Shown piece by piece: positions 9,186 to 16,885 of a stretch of DNA of 64,000 nucleotides. The translations under genes and the position numbers were made by a program. Position 1 is the first letter of the stretch. Each line of letters opens with the position of its first letter. This DNA is from Rhodobacteraceae bacterium KLH11 (lineage in GTDB: Bacteria > Pseudomonadota > Alphaproteobacteria > Rhodobacterales > Rhodobacteraceae): positions 1,465,754-1,529,753 of the forward strand of contig DS999531.1 of assembly GCA_000158135.1 (NCBI GenBank), written 5' to 3'. The notes below the pieces were generated by a model. That model was not told where the DNA came from. It saw only the letters and a list, made by a program, of their open reading frames with translations, and did not search any database.

Positions 9186-9222
9186 CGAAATACGCACTTG
9201 GTTGAAGCTTGTGCGTATTTCG
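9186..9222. repeat. 12-bp perfect inverted repeat between convergent genes
   Basis: CGAAATACGCAC (9186-9197) and GTGCGTATTTCG (9211-9222) are exact reverse complements separated by 13 bases. The structure sits in the 84-base gap between the convergent TIGR02302 and zinc-ribbon genes, as a bidirectional terminator would. However, neither side has a T-run, so a simple intrinsic terminator is not the only reading; an mRNA 3'-end-protecting hairpin is possible. Confidence 0.7.
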
Positions 9223-9254
9223 ATGGGTATACTTTGGGCGGACAGCCCATTGCT

Positions 9255-9995
9255 TTAATTTGGCGCTGCACTGCCAGTTTGCGCTTCAAGCCACAGGCGG
9301 GCCTGATCGACCAATGACACATAGGATTTCAGCATCGGGTCGGCCTGCGGCACCGCCTCGCTGATCTGGTTGGCATTGCCATAGATCAGGAACAGCGCAA
9401 CGCCGATGATAATGATCAGCGCGAAACCACGCAGGAACCCGCCGGATTTGCGGGCGGGCGCGGTTACCTCGGTTTCATCCGATGTCAGATCGCCCCGTAA
9501 GCCCGAGTTGATCGCCTCAACATCCGGCAGCTCATCCTTTTGCCCCGCATCGGCCGCCGTTTCCGTTGTCGCGGGGCGCTTCGGTTTGACCTTGGGTTGC
9601 TCGGGCGGATCCAGCGCCAGATCGGGCTGGCTTTCCAGATTGCTGCCTTCGCGTTCACGCAGCTCGGCCTCGCGCGCGGCCTCTTGCTTGAGGATGCTGG
9701 ATACCGCCGGATCGACATTGCTGCTGGCCGTGTCCTCGGCGGATTCAGGCTCTGTCTCGGCGACTTTGGGCTCTGGTGCATCCTCTGCCGGAGGGTCCTC
9801 GGCCTTGGCGAAGGCCTCTTCGATCGTTGAGGTCGGCGATAGTGCCGCTTCCGGTTTGGCTGCGCTGAGCTTGGGGTCTTTGCTTTGAAACCATGTCTCT
9901 TCGCAGTTAGAGCATTGCACATCGCGCCCGCCCTCGGGGATCACCTCATCCGGGACTTCATACTGGGCACCGCAATTCGGGCACGTTAAACGCAT
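9255..9995 (-). CDS. zinc-ribbon (MJ0042-type) single-pass membrane protein
   Basis: A 246-residue protein. The N-terminus is a CPNC...CSNC zinc ribbon of the MJ0042 finger type (residues 5-33, context LTCPNCGAQYEVPDE). A long acidic, Pro/Ala/Glu-rich linker follows, then one transmembrane helix around residues 188-206 (FALIIIIGVALFLIY), and about 35 residues outside. Such proteins are widespread in Rhodobacteraceae next to ftsE but their function is not established. It is divergent from ftsEX, so a link to cell division is only inferred from position. Confidence 0.82.
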   Translation of the reverse strand: MRLTCPNCGAQYEVPDEVIPEGGRDVQCSNCEETWFQSKDPKLSAAKPEAALSPTSTIEEAFAKAEDPPAEDAPEPKVAETEPESAEDTASSNVDPAVSSILKQEAAREAELREREGSNLESQPDLALDPPEQPKVKPKRPATTETAADAGQKDELPDVEAINSGLRGDLTSDETEVTAPARKSGGFLRGFALIIIIGVALFLIYGNANQISEAVPQADPMLKSYVSLVDQARLWLEAQTGSAAPN

Positions 9996-10166
9996 TCTGC
10001 CTCCTGGCCTTCAGGACCGGCCTGTTAATAGTTTTTTCAGGGATGATATTCCGTTAAGACCCAACAGCAAAGCGTGTTTTCGGTTTCACGGGCCAAGTGT
10101 CGCCAATTGGCCCCGCCCGGGGCATTGAATCCACCGGCGGGCTCGGGCAAGACAGGCAACATAACA

Positions 10167-10856
10167 ATGGGGACAGGCGTGATCGAGCTGGAAAGCATCA
10201 GCTATAACTATGGCGGCGGCGAATTGCTGAGCGATGTTTCACTGCGCTTGCAGCCGGGGTCGTTCCATTTCCTGACCGGCCCTTCCGGCGCGGGCAAGAC
10301 CACTTTGCTGAAACTCTGCTATGGCGCGTTGTTGCCCACTGCGGGCCGGTTGATGGCCTTTGGCGAGGATATCGCGCGACTGGACCGGGACCAGATGGCG
10401 TTGTTACGCCGCCGGATTGGCGTGGTGCATCAGGATTGCCGGTTTCTGGACCACATGACATTGGCAGAGAACGTCGCCCTGCCGCTGATGGTTTCGGGCC
10501 GCGCCGAGACCGGAGTGCAGGAAAACCTGACCGAGCTTCTGGGGTGGGTCGGCCTTGGCAGCAGGCTCGATTCGCTCCCGCCCGAGCTGTCGGGAGGTGA
10601 GCGCCAGCGCGCGGCATTGGCGCGTGCGGTTATCCTGTCGCCTGATGTTGTGCTGGCAGATGAACCCACTGGCAATGTCGATTGGGAGATGTCGCAACGG
10701 TTGCTGCATCTTCTGGTCGAATTGAACCGGATGGGTAAGACCGTTTTGATCGCCACGCATGACCTTAGCCTGATCCGGGCCGCGAAAAGCCAGGTGCAGG
10801 CCCGCGTGCTGCGCATCTCGCAGCGCCGGATACAATTGGCGGGGGCGGATTTATGA
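10167..10856 (+). CDS. ftsE: cell-division ABC transporter ATP-binding protein FtsE
   Basis: A 229-residue ABC ATPase. It has Walker A GPSGAGKTT (about 38-46), signature LSGGERQR, Walker B VVLADEPTGNVD and switch His in IATHD. With FtsX it forms a membrane complex that activates peptidoglycan hydrolases at the division site. The ATG at 10167 is chosen, but a GTG at 10179 preceded by GGGGAC is equally plausible and gives the usual N-terminus VIELESISY. Upstream in-frame codons from 10074 are not family-like. It overlaps ftsX by four bases. Confidence 0.93.
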   Translation: MGTGVIELESISYNYGGGELLSDVSLRLQPGSFHFLTGPSGAGKTTLLKLCYGALLPTAGRLMAFGEDIARLDRDQMALLRRRIGVVHQDCRFLDHMTLAENVALPLMVSGRAETGVQENLTELLGWVGLGSRLDSLPPELSGGERQRAALARAVILSPDVVLADEPTGNVDWEMSQRLLHLLVELNRMGKTVLIATHDLSLIRAAKSQVQARVLRISQRRIQLAGADL

Positions 10857-11752
10857 GCAAGGGGGACATTCGCAACCTGCTGCGGCGTGACCAGCGGGCA
10901 GACAGGGTGGTGCCACCCACCGGTTTTACCGCGCAACTGACGCTGTTTGTTTCTGGTGCCATGGCGTTTCTGGCGGTTTTTGCATTGGCCCTGTCGCTGG
11001 CATCGGGACGTTTGGCGGATCGCTGGGCCTCGGAACTGGCAGGCGCGGTGACCTTGCGGATCAACGCACCGTTGGATCAACGCGCCGCGCAGGTCGAGGC
11101 GGCGCTGACGGTCCTGCAGCAAACTCCGGGTGTGGCTTCTGCCCGTGCCCTGACGGATGAGGAACAGGCCGCTCTGCTGTCGCCGTGGTTTGGTTCTGAT
11201 CTGTCGCTGGACACGCTGCCTATCCCGCAACTGATCGAAATCATCGAAGGCGAACCCGGTCTGGACGCGGCGGGTTTGCGCCTGCGATTGGGGGCCGAGG
11301 TGCCCGGCGCGGTGCTTGATGACCACACAAGGTGGCGCGAACCGCTGGTTGATGCGGCCACGTCGCTGCGTCGGTTGGGCCTGATCTCGATCCTGCTGAT
11401 TGGCGGGGCGACGGCCGCCATGATTACCCTGGCTGCCAACGCCTCGCTGGCGGCCAATGCGCAGATCATCGAGGTTCTGCGTCTGGTCGGTGCCCGCGAT
11501 CGGTTCATTGCTGGTGCGTTCGTGCGGCGTTTCACATACCGCGCTTTGTTCGGAGCGGCAATTGGCACGCTCATGGGGATGTCTGGCGTATTGCTGTTGC
11601 CCGAAGCCTCGGATGCCGGAGGCTTCCTGACAGGGCTGGGATTTCAGGGCGTCGGTTGGGTGCTGCCAGTGTTGATACCCGTGCTGGGCGCGGTGGTTGC
11701 GTTTCTGGCCACATGGTTCGCAGCGCGGCGCAAGTTGAAGGAGCTTTCGTGA
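10853..11752 (+). CDS. ftsX: cell-division protein FtsX (ABC permease)
   Basis: A 299-residue membrane protein with the FtsX layout: cytoplasmic N-terminus, first transmembrane helix near residues 25-45, a large extracytoplasmic domain, then three helices in the C-terminal half. The conserved EIxxLRLVGA-type segment (IIEVLRLVGARDRFI) is visible. Its start overlaps the ftsE stop (ATGA) and its stop overlaps plsC (TGATG), so the three genes form a tightly coupled operon. It partners FtsE in division. Confidence 0.93.
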   Translation: MSKGDIRNLLRRDQRADRVVPPTGFTAQLTLFVSGAMAFLAVFALALSLASGRLADRWASELAGAVTLRINAPLDQRAAQVEAALTVLQQTPGVASARALTDEEQAALLSPWFGSDLSLDTLPIPQLIEIIEGEPGLDAAGLRLRLGAEVPGAVLDDHTRWREPLVDAATSLRRLGLISILLIGGATAAMITLAANASLAANAQIIEVLRLVGARDRFIAGAFVRRFTYRALFGAAIGTLMGMSGVLLLPEASDAGGFLTGLGFQGVGWVLPVLIPVLGAVVAFLATWFAARRKLKELS

Positions 11753-12492
11753 TGTTCATGGCCATTCAATGGGTCCGGTCCCTGATTTTCATGATTGTGA
11801 TCTACGCCTGGATGCTGATCCTTGGCATCGTCTTCGCCCCCTATGCCCTCTTTGCCAAACGCGGAGCGCTTCGGGCGTGCAAAACCTATGCCCGCTCGAC
11901 CATGTGGCTGGCGCGCTGGATGGTCGGTATTCGCTGTGAAGTGCGCGGAACGGTTCCATATGGAGAGGTTGTGGTTGGCGCCAAACACCAGTCATTCCTT
12001 GATATCATCATGATTTTTGCCGCTGTCCCGCATGGCAAGTTCATCATGAAACGAGAGCTTTTGTGGACACCGATCATCGGCCTCTACGCGCGCCGCCTTG
12101 GTTGTATCCCCGTAGATCGCGGCAAACGGGGGGCAGCGGTTGCCAAGATGGTCAAGGATGTTGCGCGTGAATTCAGCGAACCCGGCCAATTGGTGATCTA
12201 CCCGCAGGGCACACGCGTCGCGCCGGGGGTTTTGAAACCCTACAAGATTGGCACAGCGGTTCTGTATGAAGGTCTGGGATTCCCCTGCATCCCGGTTGCG
12301 ACCAATGCCGGTGTGTTCTGGCCCAGATCAGGTGTTCTGCGCAAACCCGGCACTGCGATCGTCGATTTTCTTGACCCCATTGAATCGGGCGTCGCGCGAA
12401 ACGACTTTCTTGAGCGGCTGGAAGACATGATCGAGACGCGTTCGAATGCTCTGATGCGGGAAGCGGGGTTTGATCCGGATGGAACAAACTAA
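11752..12492 (+). CDS. plsC: 1-acyl-sn-glycerol-3-phosphate acyltransferase
   Basis: A 246-residue membrane-bound acyltransferase that converts lysophosphatidate to phosphatidate. It carries the catalytic HX4D motif as HQSFLD, followed by the FIMKREL substrate block, and the glycerophosphate-binding block as PQGTR. One or two hydrophobic segments lie near the N-terminus. The start at 11752 sits in the ftsX stop (TGATG). Coupling with ftsEX ties phospholipid synthesis to division genes, an arrangement I recall as common in Rhodobacteraceae. Confidence 0.9.
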   Translation: MFMAIQWVRSLIFMIVIYAWMLILGIVFAPYALFAKRGALRACKTYARSTMWLARWMVGIRCEVRGTVPYGEVVVGAKHQSFLDIIMIFAAVPHGKFIMKRELLWTPIIGLYARRLGCIPVDRGKRGAAVAKMVKDVAREFSEPGQLVIYPQGTRVAPGVLKPYKIGTAVLYEGLGFPCIPVATNAGVFWPRSGVLRKPGTAIVDFLDPIESGVARNDFLERLEDMIETRSNALMREAGFDPDGTN

Positions 12493-12583
12493 GGCCCTGA
12501 GAACATTTTAAGCGTTTTGTAGTGGCCACGCGTAAGTGATCGGACTGCCGAAACCTTTGCGTGCCAACCGCGATGTGGAAAGA

Positions 12584-12704
12584 GGGGGGCGCTGCCCCCG
12601 CCGCAGCAAGCTGCGACTCCCCCGGGATATTTTCGGCCAGATGAAGTAATGGATCCCCTGCTTCATCTGGCTCTAAATATCCCGGAGCGCGAGGCAGAGC
12701 CTCG
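12584..12704. repeat. composite palindromic intergenic element
   Basis: Four nested or adjacent hairpins lie between convergent plsC and lpd. GGGGGC..GCCCCC is at about 12585-12599, and GCAGC..GCTGC near 12603-12614. The main structure spans 12622-12685, where CCGGGATATTT pairs with AAATATCCCGG and GCCAGATGAAG with CTTCATCTGGC. A last hairpin, GCGAGGC/GCCTCGC, is at about 12688-12704. From memory, CCGGGATATTT..CCAGATGAAG units are scattered through Rhodobacteraceae intergenic regions. Here it probably serves as a bidirectional terminator for plsC and the 11-kb suc-lpd operon. Confidence 0.75.
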
Positions 12705-12732
12705 CATCCGATGCTTACGATATCAGGCAGGC

Positions 12733-14121
12733 TCAGGAATGGATCGGGCCATCTCCGCAGGCGAGCGCCGCTTCACGTACAGCTTCGGAATAGGTCGGGT
12801 GCGCGTGGCAGGTTAATGCCAGATCTTCAGCTGAGGCGCCGAATTCCATCGCCACGCAGACCTCATGGATCAGGTCACCGGCGCCCGGGCCGATGATATG
12901 CGCGCCCAGGATACGGTCGGTATCCTTATCTGCCAGTATCTTGACGAACCCGTCAGCGGCCAAATTTGCCTTGGCGCGGCCATTGCCCATGAACATGAAC
13001 TTGCCGACCTTGTAGGCACGGCCTTGTTCTTTCAGTGTTGCTTCGGTCTCGCCCACATTGGCTACTTCGGGCCAAGTATAGATGACACCGGGAATGACTT
13101 GGTAGTTCACATGGCCATGTTTACCGGCAACCTGTTCGGCGGCGGCCATGCCTTCGTCTTCAGCCTTATGGGCCAGCATCGGGCCTTCGGTCACGTCGCC
13201 GATCGCGTATATCCCCGGCACGTTGGTCTGCCAGTCAGAGCCCACTTTGATCTGCCCACGCGGTGTCATCTCAACCCCAAGTGTATCGAGCCCCAATCCG
13301 TCCGAGAACGGTTTGCGCCCGGTGGCCACCAGTACAGCATCGGCGTCGATTACATGTTCGCTGTCATCCTTGAGCAGTTTGTACGTGACCTTGGCCTTGG
13401 TCTTGGTGGCCTCGGTTTTTTGCACCGCTGCGCCCATGACGAATTTCAGGCCCTGTTTCTTGAGGATACGCTGAAAGGTTTTCTGTACTTCAGGATCCAT
13501 ACCCGGCGTGATTTCCTTGAGGAACTCGACCACCGTCACCTCGGCCCCCAAACGGCTGTAGACCGATCCGAGTTCAAGCCCGATGACACCGGCACCAATC
13601 ACCACCATTTTCTTGGGGATTTTACCAAGCGACAGTGCCCCGGTTGAGGTCACGACGACCTTCTCATCGACGTCGACACCCGGCAGCGCGGATGGCTCAG
13701 ACCCTGAGGCGATGATGATATTTTTTGTCTCATGGACCTCGTCACCCACCTTGACCTGACCTGCGGCGGGGATTGAGCCCCAACCTTTCAGCCAGTCGAT
13801 CTTGTTCTTCTTGAACAGAAACTCGATGCCCTTGGTGTTTCCCTCAATCACCTCGTCCTTATAGGCCTGCATCTGCTTCCAATCGACCGAGGGGCTTTTG
13901 CCCTTCAGGCCCATCTTGGCAAAGTTATGCTCGGCTTCGTGCAACTGGTGGCTGGCATGCAGCAGCGCTTTGGAGGGGATGCAGCCCACGTTCAGGCAGG
14001 TTCCACCCAGCGTCTCGCGCCCTTCAACGACGGCGGTTTTCAACCCAAGCTGGGCGCAGCGGATGGCGCAGACATAGCCGCCGGGGCCGGCTCCGATTAC
14101 GATGACGTCATAGCTGGACAT
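12733..14121 (-). CDS. lpd: dihydrolipoyl dehydrogenase (E3) of the 2-oxoglutarate dehydrogenase complex
   Basis: A 462-residue flavoprotein that reoxidises dihydrolipoyl groups with NAD. It has the N-terminal FAD motif GAGPGGY, redox cysteines C42 and C47 in [13 protein letters not shown], a second Rossmann motif [10 protein letters not shown], and the C-terminal His-Glu active-site motif HAHPTYSE. The start at 14121 gives the normal N-terminus [10 protein letters not shown]; 36 extra in-frame residues upstream are rejected. It is the last gene of the suc-odh operon, and its location makes the 2-oxoglutarate dehydrogenase role most likely. Confidence 0.95.
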   Translation of the reverse strand: MSSYDVIVIGAGPGGYVCAIRCAQLGLKTAVVEGRETLGGTCLNVGCIPSKALLHASHQLHEAEHNFAKMGLKGKSPSVDWKQMQAYKDEVIEGNTKGIEFLFKKNKIDWLKGWGSIPAAGQVKVGDEVHETKNIIIASGSEPSALPGVDVDEKVVVTSTGALSLGKIPKKMVVIGAGVIGLELGSVYSRLGAEVTVVEFLKEITPGMDPEVQKTFQRILKKQGLKFVMGAAVQKTEATKTKAKVTYKLLKDDSEHVIDADAVLVATGRKPFSDGLGLDTLGVEMTPRGQIKVGSDWQTNVPGIYAIGDVTEGPMLAHKAEDEGMAAAEQVAGKHGHVNYQVIPGVIYTWPEVANVGETEATLKEQGRAYKVGKFMFMGNGRAKANLAADGFVKILADKDTDRILGAHIIGPGAGDLIHEVCVAMEFGASAEDLALTCHAHPTYSEAVREAALACGDGPIHS

Positions 14122-14177
14122 TCGGGCACTCCTTGGTGTCTCTTGGCCGGCCCGGATCGGGGCGCGGTGATCAGGCT

Positions 14178-14570
14178 TTATAGAGCCATGAGATATAGAT
14201 AAACGGTTGCAAGAAATCCTGCCAGCCAAACAAGGGTGCGCAGGAACGGGACGGGAATGGCGAAGGCGTAGATCGGGACAAAGGCGATACGCGCGATCAG
14301 GAAGATCTGAGCTGCGAACAAGGTTCCAGCGGTAAATGCGCCCTTTGCCGACAGGATCAGCACCGCAGGTGCAAACAGCGCCATCGCCACCACTGAATTG
14401 TCCAGAGTGCGGGCCACACGACCGGCAAGCCCTGTCAGCGGCGGCATGTCATCGCGTGGGCCACCCAGGGTCATCAACCCAACCTGTGGCAGCGCGGTCA
14501 GCACGTTCAGCAGAACGGTCAGAACCACCAGCAAACCATAAAGTGCAAGAATGGAAAGTTCGGAAGACAT
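14178..14570 (-). CDS. MAPEG-family membrane protein (first of two)
   Basis: A 130-residue protein with four hydrophobic helices and the MAPEG-type layout: a loop after helix 1 carrying [24 protein letters not shown], then helices ending [21 protein letters not shown]. The family includes glutathione-dependent and eicosanoid-type membrane enzymes, but bacterial members mostly lack a known substrate. It sits between odhB and lpd beside a second MAPEG gene, probably a tandem duplicate. Confidence 0.72.
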   Translation of the reverse strand: MSSELSILALYGLLVVLTVLLNVLTALPQVGLMTLGGPRDDMPPLTGLAGRVARTLDNSVVAMALFAPAVLILSAKGAFTAGTLFAAQIFLIARIAFVPIYAFAIPVPFLRTLVWLAGFLATVYLYLMAL

Positions 14571-14685
14571 TTCGGTTATCCCTTTTCGATAAGTTTCCGC
14601 CTTGCCGTTATCATCTGGACGGTGCTTGGGCAGGTCGAGTTATGGGGCGCTCACGCGCAATTGCTGATCCGTGTTCGATGCTGCA

Positions 14686-15096
14686 TCACAGCAAGGTGGC
14701 CAAAAGCATAAAAGTTGTGGCCAGAAACCCGATGAACCAGACGACGCTGCGCCATGGTTTCAGCCCGTAATAATAGGCCGGGATATAGACGACCCGTGCC
14801 AGCAGATAGGCCCAGGCGCAGAGCGCGGTGAAACCGTCCGCCTGACCGGACAGGGTCACAACGATGCAGGCGATCGCAAACAGGATCAGCCCTTCGAAAT
14901 GGTTGTTCATGGCGCGGTACAGCCGTGCCGTCCCATCTGATAGCTGATCCTCCAGCGACCCGCCCAGACGGCTACGATCGCGCGCCGACATGGTTTTACC
15001 CGGCCCAAGTTCGATATTGGCCGGGATCGCCATCAGGGCGAACTGAATGACCTGCAGCAAAGCCGCCAGCGTCAAGGCGACGAGTTCCGGGGTCAT
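14686..15096 (-). CDS. MAPEG-family membrane protein (second of two)
   Basis: A 136-residue, four-helix membrane protein with the same plan as its downstream neighbour: RLGGSLEDQLSDGTARLYRAMNNHFEGL after helix 1, and YIPAYYYGLKPWRSVVWFIGFLATTF near the C-terminus. The Arg-x-x-x-Asn-x-x-Glu pattern in helix 2 (RAMNNHFEGL) is typical of MAPEG glutathione-binding surfaces. Its start overlaps the stop of the 89-residue gene upstream (15093-15096), so it is firmly in the odh operon. Function unknown. Confidence 0.75.
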   Translation of the reverse strand: MTPELVALTLAALLQVIQFALMAIPANIELGPGKTMSARDRSRLGGSLEDQLSDGTARLYRAMNNHFEGLILFAIACIVVTLSGQADGFTALCAWAYLLARVVYIPAYYYGLKPWRSVVWFIGFLATTFMLLATLL

Positions 15097-15362
15097 ACGG
15101 GTGACAGAACCTTGATCTGAATATGTGTTACACCACCGCGTTCGTGATGCACGGCCAGTTCTTCGGATTCAAGAAAGCTGAGGGCGCGGTCCAGATTGCG
15201 GATCTCGAACAAGGCGACCGCGTGGTCTTTCTGATCGGGGTCGCTCCAGATATGAAGGTCGTGGATACCCGCGGCTGCGCGCACCTTCTTGTCTTCGCGA
15301 AACACTTTCAGCCAGATGTCGAAATCGGCCACATCGGCCTGCCAAAGTACATGTGTTGCCAT
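15093..15362 (-). CDS. small conserved protein, dimeric-barrel-like
   Basis: An 89-residue soluble protein starting two bases after the odhB stop and overlapping the next gene by four bases. The sequence ADFDIWLKVFREDKKVRAAA, then HIWSDPDQKDHAVALFEI and LSFLESEEL, is the strand-helix-strand-helix pattern seen in ferredoxin-like dimeric barrels of the antibiotic-monooxygenase/DUF type (inference from pattern). No catalytic residue can be assigned. Tight packing suggests it is made together with the 2-oxoglutarate dehydrogenase subunits. Confidence 0.72.
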   Translation of the reverse strand: MATHVLWQADVADFDIWLKVFREDKKVRAAAGIHDLHIWSDPDQKDHAVALFEIRNLDRALSFLESEELAVHHERGGVTHIQIKVLSPV

Positions 15363-15364
15363 GA

Positions 15365-16882
15365 TTACAAATCCATCAATAAACGGCGCGGATCTTCCAG
15401 CGCCTCTTTCACGCGAACAAGGAATGTCACGGCACCTTTGCCGTCAACAATCCGGTGATCATAGGACAATGCCAGATACATCATCGGGCGGATCTTGATC
15501 TCACCATTGATGACCATCGGGCGGTCCTGAATTTTGTGCATGCCCAGAATGCCGGATTGCGGCGGGTTCAGGATGGGCGAGGACATCAGCGAGCCATAGA
15601 CACCACCGTTTGAGATGGTGAACGTACCGCCTTGCATTTCATCCATGCTCAGCTTGCCATCCCGGGCGCGCTTGCCCTTTTCAGCAATGGCTTTCTCGAT
15701 TGCGGCGAAAGACATCGAATCCGCATCACGGATGACCGGCACCACAAGGCCCTGCGGTGTACCGGCAGCGACGCCCATGTGGACGAAGTTCTTGTACACG
15801 ATATCGGTGCCGTCGATCTCGGCATTGACTTCGGGAACCTCTTTCAGCGCGTGACAGCAAGCCTTGGTGAAGAAGGACATGAAGCCCAGTTTCACGCCAT
15901 GTTTTTTCTGAAACAGCTCTTTGTATTCATTGCGCAGGGCCATCACTTCGGTCATGTCCACCTCGTTATAGGTGGTCAGGATCGCAGCTGTGTTCTGCGC
16001 ATCTTTCAGACGTTTGGCGATGGTTTGGCGCAGACGGGTCATGCGCACACGTTCCTCGCGGGCAGCATCACCGGCTGCAACAGGTGCGCGCGGGGTTTGG
16101 GCAGCAGGGGCGGGCACAGTCGCCGCAGGCGCTGGGGCCGTGGCTGCTGCAACAGCTTTCGCCACATCTTCTTTCATGATGCGGCCATCGCGGCCCGTTC
16201 CGGTGACCTGATCGGCAGACAGCCCGGCCTCGGCCATGGCTTTTTCGGCCGAAGGTGCGTTGGCAATGTCCTTGCCGCCGCCATCGCTGCCGCCTGCAGC
16301 CGCAGAGGCCGCAGGCGCTGCGGCAACTGTTCCCGCCGCGGCACCCGATATCACGGCCAGCTTGGCTGACGCATCAACCGTGCTGCCTTCGGGCGCCACG
16401 ATCTCGGCCAGAACACCAGCAGCCGGAGCCGGGACCTCGACCGAGACCTTGTCGGTTTCCAGCTCACACAGCATCTCATCCTGCGCGACGCTGTCACCAA
16501 CCTGCTTGAACCATGTCGAGACCGTGGCTTCACTGACCGACTCTCCAAGTGTCGGCACCATGACGTCCACATTGCCGGCCGGGGCTGTCGGGGCCGCGGG
16601 GGCGGGGGACGGGGCTGCCGCTGCCCGAGCAGGTGCCGCGCCTTCGCCTGCTGCAATGGTTGCCAGCAGGGCGTTAACCCCAACGGTTTCCCCTTCGGCA
16701 GCAACAATCTCGCCCATTGCGCCTGCGGCGGGCGAAGGCACCTCGACCGTGACCTTATCAGTCTCCAGTTCACATAGCATCTCGTCCACGGCAACCGGGT
16801 CACCGGGTTTCTTGAACCATGTCGCAACCGTGGCTTCGGTTACCGACTCGCCAAGCGTGGGAACACGAACTTCGATCGTCAT
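15365..16882 (-). CDS. odhB: dihydrolipoyllysine succinyltransferase (E2) of 2-oxoglutarate dehydrogenase
   Basis: A 505-residue E2. It has two N-terminal lipoyl domains, each with the lipoylation site ETDKV (in [12 protein letters not shown] and [12 protein letters not shown]), joined by Ala/Pro-rich linkers. An E3-binding domain follows ([21 protein letters not shown]), then the catalytic domain with active-site H476 and D480 in [12 protein letters not shown]. It transfers the succinyl group to CoA. E. coli SucB has only one lipoyl domain; two is usual in this bacterial family as far as I recall. It lies three bases after odhA. Confidence 0.96.
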   Translation of the reverse strand: MTIEVRVPTLGESVTEATVATWFKKPGDPVAVDEMLCELETDKVTVEVPSPAAGAMGEIVAAEGETVGVNALLATIAAGEGAAPARAAAAPSPAPAAPTAPAGNVDVMVPTLGESVSEATVSTWFKQVGDSVAQDEMLCELETDKVSVEVPAPAAGVLAEIVAPEGSTVDASAKLAVISGAAAGTVAAAPAASAAAGGSDGGGKDIANAPSAEKAMAEAGLSADQVTGTGRDGRIMKEDVAKAVAAATAPAPAATVPAPAAQTPRAPVAAGDAAREERVRMTRLRQTIAKRLKDAQNTAAILTTYNEVDMTEVMALRNEYKELFQKKHGVKLGFMSFFTKACCHALKEVPEVNAEIDGTDIVYKNFVHMGVAAGTPQGLVVPVIRDADSMSFAAIEKAIAEKGKRARDGKLSMDEMQGGTFTISNGGVYGSLMSSPILNPPQSGILGMHKIQDRPMVINGEIKIRPMMYLALSYDHRIVDGKGAVTFLVRVKEALEDPRRLLMDL

Positions 16883-16885
16883 CGC

